From: Gemmatimonadaceae bacterium
GTDB lineage: Bacteria > Gemmatimonadota > Gemmatimonadetes > Gemmatimonadales > Gemmatimonadaceae
Assembly: GCA_017881585.1 (NCBI GenBank)
Contig: JADGQS010000008.1
Location: forward strand, 1-49,783
Length of the DNA stretch: 49,783 bases
Reading direction: 5' to 3'
The notes under the pieces are model-generated. The model saw only the letters and a program-made list of their open reading frames with translations, had not been told where the DNA came from and did no database searches. How positions within the stretch are numbered: the first letter of the stretch is position 1; the number at the start of each line of letters is the position of its first letter. Position numbers and translations under genes: made by a program. Of the stretch, positions 7,666 to 15,276 are shown in pieces.

Positions 7666-9120
7666 CTACGCACGCAAGCCGCCGCGGGGCCGGAACAGGT
7701 ACATCGGAATTCCCAGCGCGATGATGACGAGACCCGGCCACGTGAACTGCGGCTTCTGGATCAGCAAGTTGACCGACAGGGCCGCCGTGAAGAGCAGGAA
7801 GAAGCCGGGCAGCCACGGATAGCCGATGGCTCGGACCGGCCTGACGAACTGCGGGTGCCGGAGCCGCAGCGCGAACATCGCGCAGGCGGTCAGGACGTAG
7901 AAGAGCAACGACGCGAACACCATGTATTCCAGAAGCTGGCTGTACGTTCCGGAGAGGCAGAGCAGGCACGCCCACGCCGCCTGCGCCACGAGGGCGACGT
8001 GCGGCGTCCGGTAGCGCGGGTGCAGCACGGCCGCCGGGGCGAAGAACAGGCCGTCGCGGGCCATCGCGTAATAGACGCGCGCGCCCGACAGGATGAGCGC
8101 GTTGTTGCAGCCGAAACAGGAGATCGCGATCGCCGCCGCCATCACGTAAAGTCCCGACGGCCCGAACACCGCCTGCAGCGCCGCCGTGCCCACGCGGTCC
8201 TGCGCTGCCCCGGCGATGTCCGCCGCCGGCAGGATGTCGAGGTAGGCGACGTTCGCGAAGAAGTACAGCGCCGCGACGATCAGGGTGCCGAACAGCATCG
8301 CCTGCGGAATGTCGCGCACCGGATTCTTCACCTCGCCCGCCGAGAAGCCGATCTGGTACCAGAGATCGGCGGCGGCGATCGAGCCGACCATCGCCGCGCC
8401 GAGCGTAGGAAGCAGGGCGAGCGTCACCCCGCCGGCCGGCCAGAACGCGGGCCCGAAGTTCGCCGCCACCGCTGCCGCGTGACGTCCGATCGTGAAGCCG
8501 AGGACGATGAGAATCGCGAGGCAGCTGGTCTTGATCACGGTCAGGATCGTTTGCAGCAGCGCCGCGGTCCGCACGCCGCGGATGTTGATCCACGTCAGCA
8601 GCAGAATGGACGCGATCCCCAGCGCCCGCTGCCGCGACAGGCCGATCTCGATCGGTCCGCTGGGAAGGTGGACCGTCGTACCGAGGAACACGTCCGGCGT
8701 GATCTCCGGAATCAGCACGGCCACGAATCGCGAGAACGCCGCGCCGACGGCGGCGATCGCGCCCGTCTGGATCACCGCGAACAGCGCCCACCCGTAGAGG
8801 AAGCCGGACAGCGGCGACAATCCCTCGCGCAGGTAGACGTACAGCCCTCCCGTGCGCGGGAACATCGCGCTCAGCTCGCCGTAGGTGAGCGCGCCGAGCA
8901 CCACCACGAGCCCGGTGACCGCCCACACGAGGAGCAGCAGTCCGGGCGCACCCACCTGCCGGAGGATGTCGGCGGGGGTGATGAAGATCGCCGAGCCGAT
9001 CATCGATCCGGCGACGAGGGCCGTGGCGTCGAAGCGGGAGAGCGCCTTCACGAAGCCCGGGTCGCGGGCGTCGTCGCCGGGCGCGTCGGGGGGGTGGTGC
9101 TCTGCGATGCCGTGCGCCAC
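7666..9120 (-). CDS. APC-superfamily amino acid permease
   Basis: The protein has 484 residues with about a dozen hydrophobic segments. The first contains the APC signature around ATALVAGSMIGSAIFITP, the unwound substrate-binding helix of this fold. The hydrophilic N-terminus starts with a GTG at 9120, and the residue pattern ends with a positively charged tail (RPRGGLRA), as usual. It belongs to the amino acid-polyamine-organocation transporters, and the GELSAMFPRTGG loop is conserved among them. It is the first gene of the minus-strand operon and lies 66 bases before soxD, so it probably imports the amine that the Sox complex oxidises. Whether that is sarcosine, another N-methyl amino acid or a cyclic amino acid cannot be seen. 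Confidence 0.88.
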   Translation of the reverse strand: MAHGIAEHHPPDAPGDDARDPGFVKALSRFDATALVAGSMIGSAIFITPADILRQVGAPGLLLLVWAVTGLVVVLGALTYGELSAMFPRTGGLYVYLREGLSPLSGFLYGWALFAVIQTGAIAAVGAAFSRFVAVLIPEITPDVFLGTTVHLPSGPIEIGLSRQRALGIASILLLTWINIRGVRTAALLQTILTVIKTSCLAILIVLGFTIGRHAAAVAANFGPAFWPAGGVTLALLPTLGAAMVGSIAAADLWYQIGFSAGEVKNPVRDIPQAMLFGTLIVAALYFFANVAYLDILPAADIAGAAQDRVGTAALQAVFGPSGLYVMAAAIAISCFGCNNALILSGARVYYAMARDGLFFAPAAVLHPRYRTPHVALVAQAAWACLLCLSGTYSQLLEYMVFASLLFYVLTACAMFALRLRHPQFVRPVRAIGYPWLPGFFLLFTAALSVNLLIQKPQFTWPGLVIIALGIPMYLFRPRGGLRA

Positions 9121-9142
9121 GGTGACCCCGGAATCTCAAACG

Positions 9143-9170
9143 ATGATATTGCGTCTCACTATCGTCTCGA
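9143..9170 (-). promoter_or_regulatory. Candidate promoter of the permease-sox operon with a possible operator
   Basis: On the minus strand a TATCAT at 9148-9143 lies 16 bases after TCGAGA at 9170-9165, a reasonable sigma-70-type pair. Transcription would start near 9136, shortly before the GTG at 9120. Between the two boxes are two direct copies of GAGACG (plus-strand CGTCTC at 9152-9157 and 9163-9168) spaced 11 bases apart, about one helical turn, which could be a regulator site. This is sequence pattern only. Confidence 0.4.
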
Positions 9171-9237
9171 CCCATGTTACGCGTGGCGGGAGGTCACGGC
9201 AAGCACCGCCACCAGCCGCCACCGACCGGAGACCGCG

Positions 9238-9759
9238 ATGCCCATCGAGCCGCCGCCGCCCGCGCGCGCCGACATCTACGACGTGCTGGCGCAGCTGGGC
9301 ATCAGCTACGTGCGCCACGACCACGATCCCGTATACACGTGCGACGAGGCGGCGCGCGCGGTTCCGGATCTCGGCGGCGCCGCGCACACGAAGAACCTCT
9401 TCCTCCGCGACAAGAAGGGACGCCGGCACTGGCTGGTGGTGACGCTGTGCAGCAAGGCGGTCGACCTGCGCGCGCTCGCCGCCGTCATCGGCGCCGACAA
9501 CCTGAGCCTCGGCTCGCCGGAGCGGCTCGCCGACCGCCTGCAGATCACGCCGGGAGCGGTGACCGCCCTGGCGCTCGTCGCCGACCCGCAGCACGCCGTC
9601 GAGCTGGTGGTTGACTCCGACGCTTGGCGATACGAGGCGTTGTGCTGCCATCCGCTCGTCAATACGTCCACCCTCGTGCTCGCGCGCGCGGACCTGCAGC
9701 GCTTCTTCGATTTCACCGGGCACGTGCCGCTGATCGTGCGCGTGCCGGCACGCGGTTGA
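9238..9759 (+). CDS. ProX/YbaK-family aminoacyl-tRNA deacylase
   Basis: The 173-residue protein belongs to the YbaK/ProX fold (prolyl-tRNA synthetase associated editing domain), which hydrolyses mischarged aminoacyl-tRNAs such as Ala-tRNA(Pro). Recognisable features are the N-terminal helix ending LGISYVRHDHDPVYTCDEA, then GGAAHTKNLFLRDKKG, where the lysine in TKNLF is the conserved catalytic-site lysine, and RHWLVVTLCSKAVDL. The C-terminal CCHPLVNTSTLVL segment contains the HP-x-x-N motif of this family. The ATG at 9238 is preceded by GGAG at a good distance. A much longer open frame extends upstream, but it is only the antisense of soxA and soxD. The gene stands alone and is divergent from the permease operon. 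Confidence 0.9.
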   Translation: MPIEPPPPARADIYDVLAQLGISYVRHDHDPVYTCDEAARAVPDLGGAAHTKNLFLRDKKGRRHWLVVTLCSKAVDLRALAAVIGADNLSLGSPERLADRLQITPGAVTALALVADPQHAVELVVDSDAWRYEALCCHPLVNTSTLVLARADLQRFFDFTGHVPLIVRVPARG

Positions 9760-9790
9760 CCGGCAACATCCCCTGAGAGAGAGAGAGACG

Positions 9791-11716
9791 ATGAGCGAAT
9801 CACGCAGCCTCCGGATGCGCGGCCACGCAACGGCACGCGCCGTTCTCCTCGCCCTCGCCGCCCTGTCGGCGACGCTCCCGAGTCCGGCCGCGGCGCAGAC
9901 CTACGCGCAGAAGACCACCGCCGCCGTGGACTACATCCTCACGCACGCCGATCGCGAGGACCTGGTGCGGATGCCAATGCGCGACGGCGTGCGTCTCTCG
10001 GCGACCATCCTGTTTCCCAAGGGCCGGTCGCGCGAGAACCTGCCGACGGTTCTCATCTTCATTCCCTACCTCACCGAGGGAACGATCCGCGGGAGCTTCA
10101 GCCACTACATCCGCAGCTTCATCGAGAACGGCTACGCCGTCATCATCGAGAACGTGCGCGGCCGCTACTTCTCCGAGGGCACCTACCGCTATCTCGTCGG
10201 CTCGGGGCAGGACGGGTACGACTCCATCGACTGGATTTCGAAGCAGCAGTGGTCCAACGGCAAGGTCGGCACCATCGGCTGCTCCTCCAGCGCCGAAGAA
10301 CAGCACAAGATGAACGCGGCGCGGCACCCGGCTCATGCGGCGGCGGTGCCGATTTCCTCCGGGGCCGGCATCGGGAAGGTCGGCGCGTACAACGAGATGG
10401 GAAATTTCTATCGCGGCGGCACGGTGCAGACGTGGTGGTTCTCGTGGTACTACGGCTCGGGCTACAAGTACCACCCGACCTGGCCGGCGGAGCTGACACG
10501 TGACCAGATGGTGAAGATCGGCAGGTTCTGGAACATGGAGCCGGAGCTCATGCACCCGGCCAACCTCGACAGCGCCATCTGGACACTGCCCGTCAACCAG
10601 GTCATGAAGAACCTCGGCGCGATGCCGAGTGACATGGACGACTTCGTGAACCGCCAACCGAACGATCCGAGGTGGAAGGAAACCGACTTCGGAAACGAAG
10701 GGGATCGCTCGGGCACACCGACGCTCTACATCAACGCGTGGTACGATCTCTCGATCGGCCCCAACGTCGCGATGTTCGACTACCAGACCAGGAACGCCGC
10801 GACGCAATCGGCGCGCGACAACATGTTCATGGTCATCGCCCCCACGCTGCACTGCAACCAAGGACGGAGTGAGTCCGAGCACACGGTCGTCGGCGAGCGC
10901 GACATGGGCGACGCGCGCTACGACTACGTCGGCCTCGTGCAACGGTGGTTCGACCACTGGCTCAAGGGCGCCGACAACGGCGTCACCAAAGAGCCCAAGG
11001 TCCGCTTCTATATGATGGGGGCCAACCAGTGGAAGACTTCGGACACGTGGCCGCCGAAGAACGTGGACCTCGTGCCCTACTACCTCGACAGCGACGGCGG
11101 GGCAAACAGCGCGCTGGGCAACGGTCGCTTGACCACGGCCAAGCCGGCGAAGGCCGCGTCCGACGCGTTCAGCTACGACCCCATGCACCCGGTCCCGTCG
11201 CTGGGAGGGCAGATCTGCTGCTTCGCCATTCTCCCCGGCGGGTCATTCGACCAGTCGGGCCTCGAGATGAGGAACGACGTCCTGGTGTATACGACGGCTC
11301 CCCTGACGGAACGAGTGGACGTCAGCGGCAACATCGACGTCGAGCTCCACCTGTCGTCGAACGTCAAGGACACGGATCTCGCGGTCAAGCTCGTGGACGT
11401 GGGGCCCGACGGAAAGGCCTTCAACCTCGACGAGAGTATTCTGCGCGTGCGGTGGCGGGAGGGCTGGGACAAGCCGGTCTTCATGGAGAACGGCAAGGTC
11501 TACAAGGTGAGCATCCCGCCGCTGGTGACGAGCAACTCGTTCGCCGCCGGCCATCGCATCCGCGTCGAGGTGTCGAGCAGCAGCTTCCCGCACTTCGATC
11601 GGAACCTGAACACGGGCGGCAACAACTTCGATGAGAAAGACGGGATCGTCGCCCGCAACGTAATCCATCACGCGCCGGCCTACCTGTCCAGGATCGTTCT
11701 CCCCGTCGTGCGGTAA
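9791..11716 (+). CDS. Secreted CocE/NonD-family hydrolase (peptidase S15-like)
   Basis: This 641-residue alpha/beta hydrolase begins with a Sec signal peptide (hydrophobic core about residues 17-30, then PAAAQT), so it is exported. The family includes cocaine esterase and X-Pro dipeptidyl peptidases. The N-terminal catalytic domain has RMPMRDGVRLSATI, typical of the family start, and a nucleophile elbow GCSSSA with probable Ser165. The usual elbow is G-x-S-Y-x-G, and here the final Gly is Ala. The acid is probably the Asp in NAWYDLS, and the histidine the one in APTLHC. The C-terminal half is the jelly-roll CocE/NonD domain, ending DRNLNTGGNNF. A GA-rich stretch precedes the ATG. Peptidase, esterase and amidase activities are all possible. 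Confidence 0.85.
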   Translation: MSESRSLRMRGHATARAVLLALAALSATLPSPAAAQTYAQKTTAAVDYILTHADREDLVRMPMRDGVRLSATILFPKGRSRENLPTVLIFIPYLTEGTIRGSFSHYIRSFIENGYAVIIENVRGRYFSEGTYRYLVGSGQDGYDSIDWISKQQWSNGKVGTIGCSSSAEEQHKMNAARHPAHAAAVPISSGAGIGKVGAYNEMGNFYRGGTVQTWWFSWYYGSGYKYHPTWPAELTRDQMVKIGRFWNMEPELMHPANLDSAIWTLPVNQVMKNLGAMPSDMDDFVNRQPNDPRWKETDFGNEGDRSGTPTLYINAWYDLSIGPNVAMFDYQTRNAATQSARDNMFMVIAPTLHCNQGRSESEHTVVGERDMGDARYDYVGLVQRWFDHWLKGADNGVTKEPKVRFYMMGANQWKTSDTWPPKNVDLVPYYLDSDGGANSALGNGRLTTAKPAKAASDAFSYDPMHPVPSLGGQICCFAILPGGSFDQSGLEMRNDVLVYTTAPLTERVDVSGNIDVELHLSSNVKDTDLAVKLVDVGPDGKAFNLDESILRVRWREGWDKPVFMENGKVYKVSIPPLVTSNSFAAGHRIRVEVSSSSFPHFDRNLNTGGNNFDEKDGIVARNVIHHAPAYLSRIVLPVVR

Positions 11717-11777
11717 GAGGAAGGCATGCCAAAGGCGCGGCGTGCGGGCGCGCCGGCGGCGCGCAGGAGCCGGCGGC

Positions 11778-11804
11778 GGACCGGCGGCCGCGGGCCGCCG
11801 GTCC
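11778..11804. terminator. Perfect 12-bp hairpin between convergent genes
   Basis: GGACCGGCGGCC and GGCCGCCGGTCC form a perfect 12-bp stem around a GCG triloop, followed on the plus strand by GTTTCG. It lies between the stop of the CocE-type gene (11716) and the stop of the convergent flavoenzyme gene (11811). It probably terminates transcription from one or both sides, although there is no long T run. Confidence 0.6.
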
Positions 11805-11810
11805 GTTTCG

Positions 11811-12767
11811 TCATGCCTCCGCGAACCGCTCGATCCGGAACGGCGAGAGATCGAACCGGCGCCGCTCCCCCATGAGAACGTCGGCGATCGCCTCGCCGAT
11901 GGCGATCGAAAACTTGAAGCCGTGGCCCGAGCAGGGGCTCGCGATGAACACCGCGGGATGTTCGGGATGCACGTCGAGAATGAAGTTCTCGTCGGGCGTA
12001 TTGGTGTAGAGGCACACCGAGGTGGCGCGCAGCGCGCCGTTGGCGTCGGGGAGGAACGCCTTCAGGAGGCCGCGAACGCCCGCAACCTCGCTGTCGCTCA
12101 CGGCGCGGCGCACGGCCTGCGCGGTGGTCAACTCGCCCTGATGGTGCAGCGCGACCTTCACGCCATCGCCGAAGTTCGCGAATCCGTACCAGGTGCGCCC
12201 GGGTGCGTACTCGTGAATGAAGACCGGGAGCTTGTCCGGCGTGAACTCCGCGGCCTTCAGCGGATCGAACCAGTAGACGGCATTGCGCTCGATCTCCAGC
12301 GGGAGCGCGAGTTCCGGGACGAGGTCACCCATCCACGGGCCGGCGGAGATCACCAGCCGAGCGGCGGCGTCGTCGGGCGGTCGCAGGGCAGGGAAGCGGT
12401 CGCGCAGTTCGCCCGCGCTCAGCTCTTCGTACGGAAGGCGATGCTCGACCGCACTCGCGCGCGCGCCGCTCACCACCGCGCCGTCCGGTGCCCCGATCAT
12501 CAGCCCGCCCGTGCGCGTGAGCACGCGCTTCCCGGAACGTGCCTGCAGCTCAGCCCAGCCGTTGTACGCGCGCTTCACGAACGGCACGTAGAGCGGATCC
12601 TCGAAGTACGTCTCACGAATGATGCGCGACTTCCCGTGCGACGATCCGAACGAATGTGGCGGTGAGAACTGGTCGATGCCGAGCACGGCTTGTCCGCGCA
12701 GCGCGAGCTGATAGGCGGTGGAAGTTCCCATCGCACCAAGGCCGACGACTATGACGTCGTAAGGAAT
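11811..12767 (-). CDS. MSOX/SolA-type FAD amine oxidase, shortened and probably impaired
   Basis: The protein resembles monomeric sarcosine oxidase and N-methyltryptophan oxidase. It keeps FGSSHGKSRIIRETY, the CLYTNTPDENFILD segment with the covalent-FAD Cys, and SGHGFKFS near the end. Two things are wrong. The first ATG in frame (12731) would remove most of the FAD-binding GLGAMG motif; the similarity starts upstream at an ATT at 12767 (PYDVIVVGLGAMG), directly after a stop codon, with no ordinary start available. In addition, about 65 residues are missing between RFPALRPPDD and RLVISAGPWMGDL compared with relatives of about 370-390 residues; the frame is kept. The result is about 318 residues. 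I think it is a decaying gene or an odd variant, and expression would need an ATT start. Confidence 0.65.
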   Translation of the reverse strand: MPYDVIVVGLGAMGTSTAYQLALRGQAVLGIDQFSPPHSFGSSHGKSRIIRETYFEDPLYVPFVKRAYNGWAELQARSGKRVLTRTGGLMIGAPDGAVVSGARASAVEHRLPYEELSAGELRDRFPALRPPDDAAARLVISAGPWMGDLVPELALPLEIERNAVYWFDPLKAAEFTPDKLPVFIHEYAPGRTWYGFANFGDGVKVALHHQGELTTAQAVRRAVSDSEVAGVRGLLKAFLPDANGALRATSVCLYTNTPDENFILDVHPEHPAVFIASPCSGHGFKFSIAIGEAIADVLMGERRRFDLSPFRIERFAEA

Positions 12768-12779
12768 GGGTCTGTACTA

Positions 12780-12842
12780 GTGGGAGAGGTGAGGTTGAGT
12801 CGGAGGGATGAGTTTGCTCCAACTCAAACTCACTCCTCCCAC
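12780..12842. repeat. Hairpin of nine 7-base units (heptad repeat element)
   Basis: Sixty-three bases divide exactly into nine 7-mers. The left arm (12780-12800) is GTGGGAG, AGGTGAG, GTTGAGT. The right arm (12822-12842) is ACTCAAA, CTCACTC, CTCCCAC, its reverse complement with three mismatches. The 21-base loop is again three 7-mers (CGGAGGG, ATGAGTT, TGCTCCA). It lies just upstream of the damaged flavoenzyme gene and downstream of the ALDH stop, so it may act as an RNA hairpin or terminator for the latter. Confidence 0.75.
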
Positions 12843-12849
12843 TGCCGTG

Positions 12850-15273
12850 CTATTCGCCGTACGGAATCCAGATGTTCTTCACTTGCGTCGCGCGACGCAG
12901 GAACTCTCTTCCCTCACCCTGCTCGGCGCCGCTCCAATCTCGAGTGAACCCCTCGCACCACGCCTGCTTCATGTTCCCCGTCGACGCCATCTCGCACGCG
13001 CGAACGCCGTCCGCCGTGCCGAAATACCAGATCGCATCCACGTCGTCGTGCTCGGCGAGAACCTTCGCGAGTTCGTCGCGCCGGCCCGTCACGATGTTCA
13101 CCACACCCGCCGGCACGTCGGAGGTTTCGAGCACCTGATAGAAGTCCGTGACCGCCAGCGGGTGATGCTGGCTGGGAATCGCCACGACCGTATTGCCCGT
13201 CGCAATCGCCGGCACGATCGTCGAGATGAATCCGAGCAGCGGATATTCCGCGGGCGCCGCCACGCCGACCACGCCGATCGGCTCGTTCATCGCGAGCGTC
13301 ACGCCGCGAATCGGCGTCTGGTGCACCTGGCCATCCCACTTGTCCGCCCACGCCGCGTAGGTGAACAGCCGCGCGATCGTCGCGTCGACTTCGCCCTTGC
13401 CGTCACGCCCCGTGAGATCGCGGATGCGCGCCGCGAATTCGGCGGCTCTCGCAGAAAGGTTCTCGGCGATGTAGTAGAGAATCTGTCCGCGGTTGTGCCC
13501 TGTGCTCCGCGCCCAGCCCGACGCGGCGTTGCGCGCGGCCTCGACGGCGTTGCGGATGTCCTTTCGGTTGCCATCTCCGACATCGCCTGCGTGCGCGCCG
13601 TTGGCCGCGATGATCGGAATCGAGTAGCCGCTGTCCGGCCGGGCCTGCTTGCCGGCGATGAAGAGCTTGGGTGTGCGGTCAACCTGTGAAGCGTCGGAAG
13701 CCGGAAGCCGGAGGCCGGAGGATGACCTGGCTTTGGCCGCAACTATCTTCTTCTTGGCGTTGTCCGGCTTCCGGCTTCCGGCTTCCGGCTTCCGGCCCGT
13801 CCAATCCGCTTTCAGGTACTCCCACATCCCCTCCCGCCCACCCTCTCGGCCGTAGCCGCTCTCCCGGTATCCGCCGAATCCCGCGGCGGCATCGAACAGA
13901 TTCGTGCAGTTGATCCACACCACGCCCGCCTTCACCTTCGGCGCGACATCCAGCGCAAGGTTGATGTTCTCGCTCCAGATGCTCGCCGCGAGCCCGAACG
14001 GCGTGTTGTTCGCGAGCGCGACCGCTTCTTCGGGCGTGCGGAAACTCATCGAGACGAGCACCGGTCCGAAGATTTCCACCTGCGCGATCGTGCTGCTCGG
14101 TGCGACGTTCGTGAACAGCGTCGGCGGATAGAAGCATCCTTCTTTCGGCACCGCCCAGGTCGGCTGCCACAGCTCGGCGCCGTCCTTCGCACCCTGCTCG
14201 ACGAGCGAGCGGATGCGCTCGAGCTGCACCGGCGCGACGATCGCGCCCATGTCGATCGCCTTATCGAGCGGTGAGCCGACGCGAAGTTTCTCCATTCGCG
14301 CGCGCAGCTTGGTGACGAGCTTGTCGGCGATGCCCTCCTGCATCAGGAGGCGCGACCCGGCGCAGCAGACCTGTCCCTGGTTGAACCAGATCGCGTCCAC
14401 CACGCCCTCGACCACGCTGTCGAGATCGGCGTCCTCGAACACGATGAACGGGCTCTTGCCGCCGAGCTCGAGCGAGAGTTTCTTGCCGCTCCCCGCCGTG
14501 GCCTTTCGAATGATGCGGCCCACGTCCGTGCTGCCGGTGAATGCGAGCTTATCCACGTCCGGATGATCGACGAGCGCAGCGCCGGTGGAGCCGTCGCCCG
14601 TCAGGATGTTCAGCACACCCGGCGGCAGGCCGGCCTCGGCGGCGAGCTCGGCGAACGCAAGCGCCGTGAGCGGCGTGAACTCCGCCGGCTTGAGAATCAC
14701 GGTGCAACCCGCGGCCAGCGCCGGCGCGACCTTCCACGCCAGCATCAGCAGGGGGAAGTTCCACGGAATGATCTGACCGACGACTCCCGCGCCGTGATAG
14801 CCGGGGAATTCCGTCTCGAGCAACTGCGCCCATCCCGCGTGGTGGTAGAAGTGGCGCGCCACGAGCGGAATGTCGATGTCGCGCGTCTCGCGAATGCTCT
14901 TGCCGTTGTCCATCGATTCGAGCACGGCAAGCAGGCGCGCGTTTCGCTGCACGCTGCGCGCGAGCGCGTAGAGGTGCCGCGCGCGCTGATGTCCGCTGAG
15001 TTTCCGCCACGCGGGGAGCGCCTTGCGCGCCGCCTTCACCGCAACGTCCGCGTCACCCTTGCTCCCCTGCGCGACCTTCGCGAGAATTTGTCCGGTTGCC
15101 GGATCGATCACGTCGAATCGCGCGCCCTTCGCCGGCTTCGTCCACGCGCCACCGATGAAATGCCCGAACGACGCCTCGTGCTGGGCGATCCATGCGAGCG
15201 CCGGCTTGTCGCTCTCCGGCGCCGGTCCGTACTCCATCGACTCGAAGATTCCTGCGACGGTGCTGGCTGCCAT
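12850..15273 (-). CDS. Two-domain aldehyde dehydrogenase (ALDH16-like)
   Basis: The 807-residue protein joins two aldehyde dehydrogenase domains. The first (about 1-485) is complete, with IIPWNFPLLM, LELGGKSP (general-base Glu) and FNQGQVCCAG (catalytic Cys). The second (about 530-807) keeps the fold (GVAAPAEYPLLGF) but lacks the QGQxC motif, as in ALDH16 proteins, where the second domain is non-catalytic. The linker contains a 7-residue repeat (RKPEAGS-RKPD) and its inverted DNA copy, which come from heptanucleotide repeats at 13695-13722 and 13766-13793. The gene follows deoC after 3 bases, so it may oxidise the acetaldehyde released by DeoC; that is inference. The start at 15273 is the only sensible one given the deoC stop. 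Confidence 0.9.
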   Translation of the reverse strand: MAASTVAGIFESMEYGPAPESDKPALAWIAQHEASFGHFIGGAWTKPAKGARFDVIDPATGQILAKVAQGSKGDADVAVKAARKALPAWRKLSGHQRARHLYALARSVQRNARLLAVLESMDNGKSIRETRDIDIPLVARHFYHHAGWAQLLETEFPGYHGAGVVGQIIPWNFPLLMLAWKVAPALAAGCTVILKPAEFTPLTALAFAELAAEAGLPPGVLNILTGDGSTGAALVDHPDVDKLAFTGSTDVGRIIRKATAGSGKKLSLELGGKSPFIVFEDADLDSVVEGVVDAIWFNQGQVCCAGSRLLMQEGIADKLVTKLRARMEKLRVGSPLDKAIDMGAIVAPVQLERIRSLVEQGAKDGAELWQPTWAVPKEGCFYPPTLFTNVAPSSTIAQVEIFGPVLVSMSFRTPEEAVALANNTPFGLAASIWSENINLALDVAPKVKAGVVWINCTNLFDAAAGFGGYRESGYGREGGREGMWEYLKADWTGRKPEAGSRKPDNAKKKIVAAKARSSSGLRLPASDASQVDRTPKLFIAGKQARPDSGYSIPIIAANGAHAGDVGDGNRKDIRNAVEAARNAASGWARSTGHNRGQILYYIAENLSARAAEFAARIRDLTGRDGKGEVDATIARLFTYAAWADKWDGQVHQTPIRGVTLAMNEPIGVVGVAAPAEYPLLGFISTIVPAIATGNTVVAIPSQHHPLAVTDFYQVLETSDVPAGVVNIVTGRRDELAKVLAEHDDVDAIWYFGTADGVRACEMASTGNMKQAWCEGFTRDWSGAEQGEGREFLRRATQVKNIWIPYGE
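13695..13793. repeat. Inverted heptanucleotide repeats inside the ALDH linker
   Basis: On the plus strand 13695-13722 reads CGGAAGC twice, then CGGAGGC and CGGAGGA. From 13766 to 13793 come four perfect copies of GGCTTCC. The unit GGAAGCC and its reverse complement thus face each other across about 43 bases. Both arms stay in frame with the aldehyde dehydrogenase, because three 7-mers make seven codons. No spacer-repeat arrangement is present, so it is not a CRISPR array. Confidence 0.85.
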
Positions 15274-15276
15274 CGG

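Noticed and set aside
7225-9237. Long open frame on the plus strand upstream of the ProX-like gene
   Set aside because: It is the antisense of soxA, soxD and the permease; composition is Arg/Glu/Asp/His-rich, as expected from mirrored high-GC codons, without any family pattern.
11811-12731. Normal complete gene starting at the ATG at 12731
   Set aside because: This start cuts into the FAD-binding GLGAMG motif, which continues upstream in frame, so it is probably not the original start.
13695-13793. CRISPR array
   Set aside because: Units are 7 bases long without spacers, and the two blocks are inverted, not direct.
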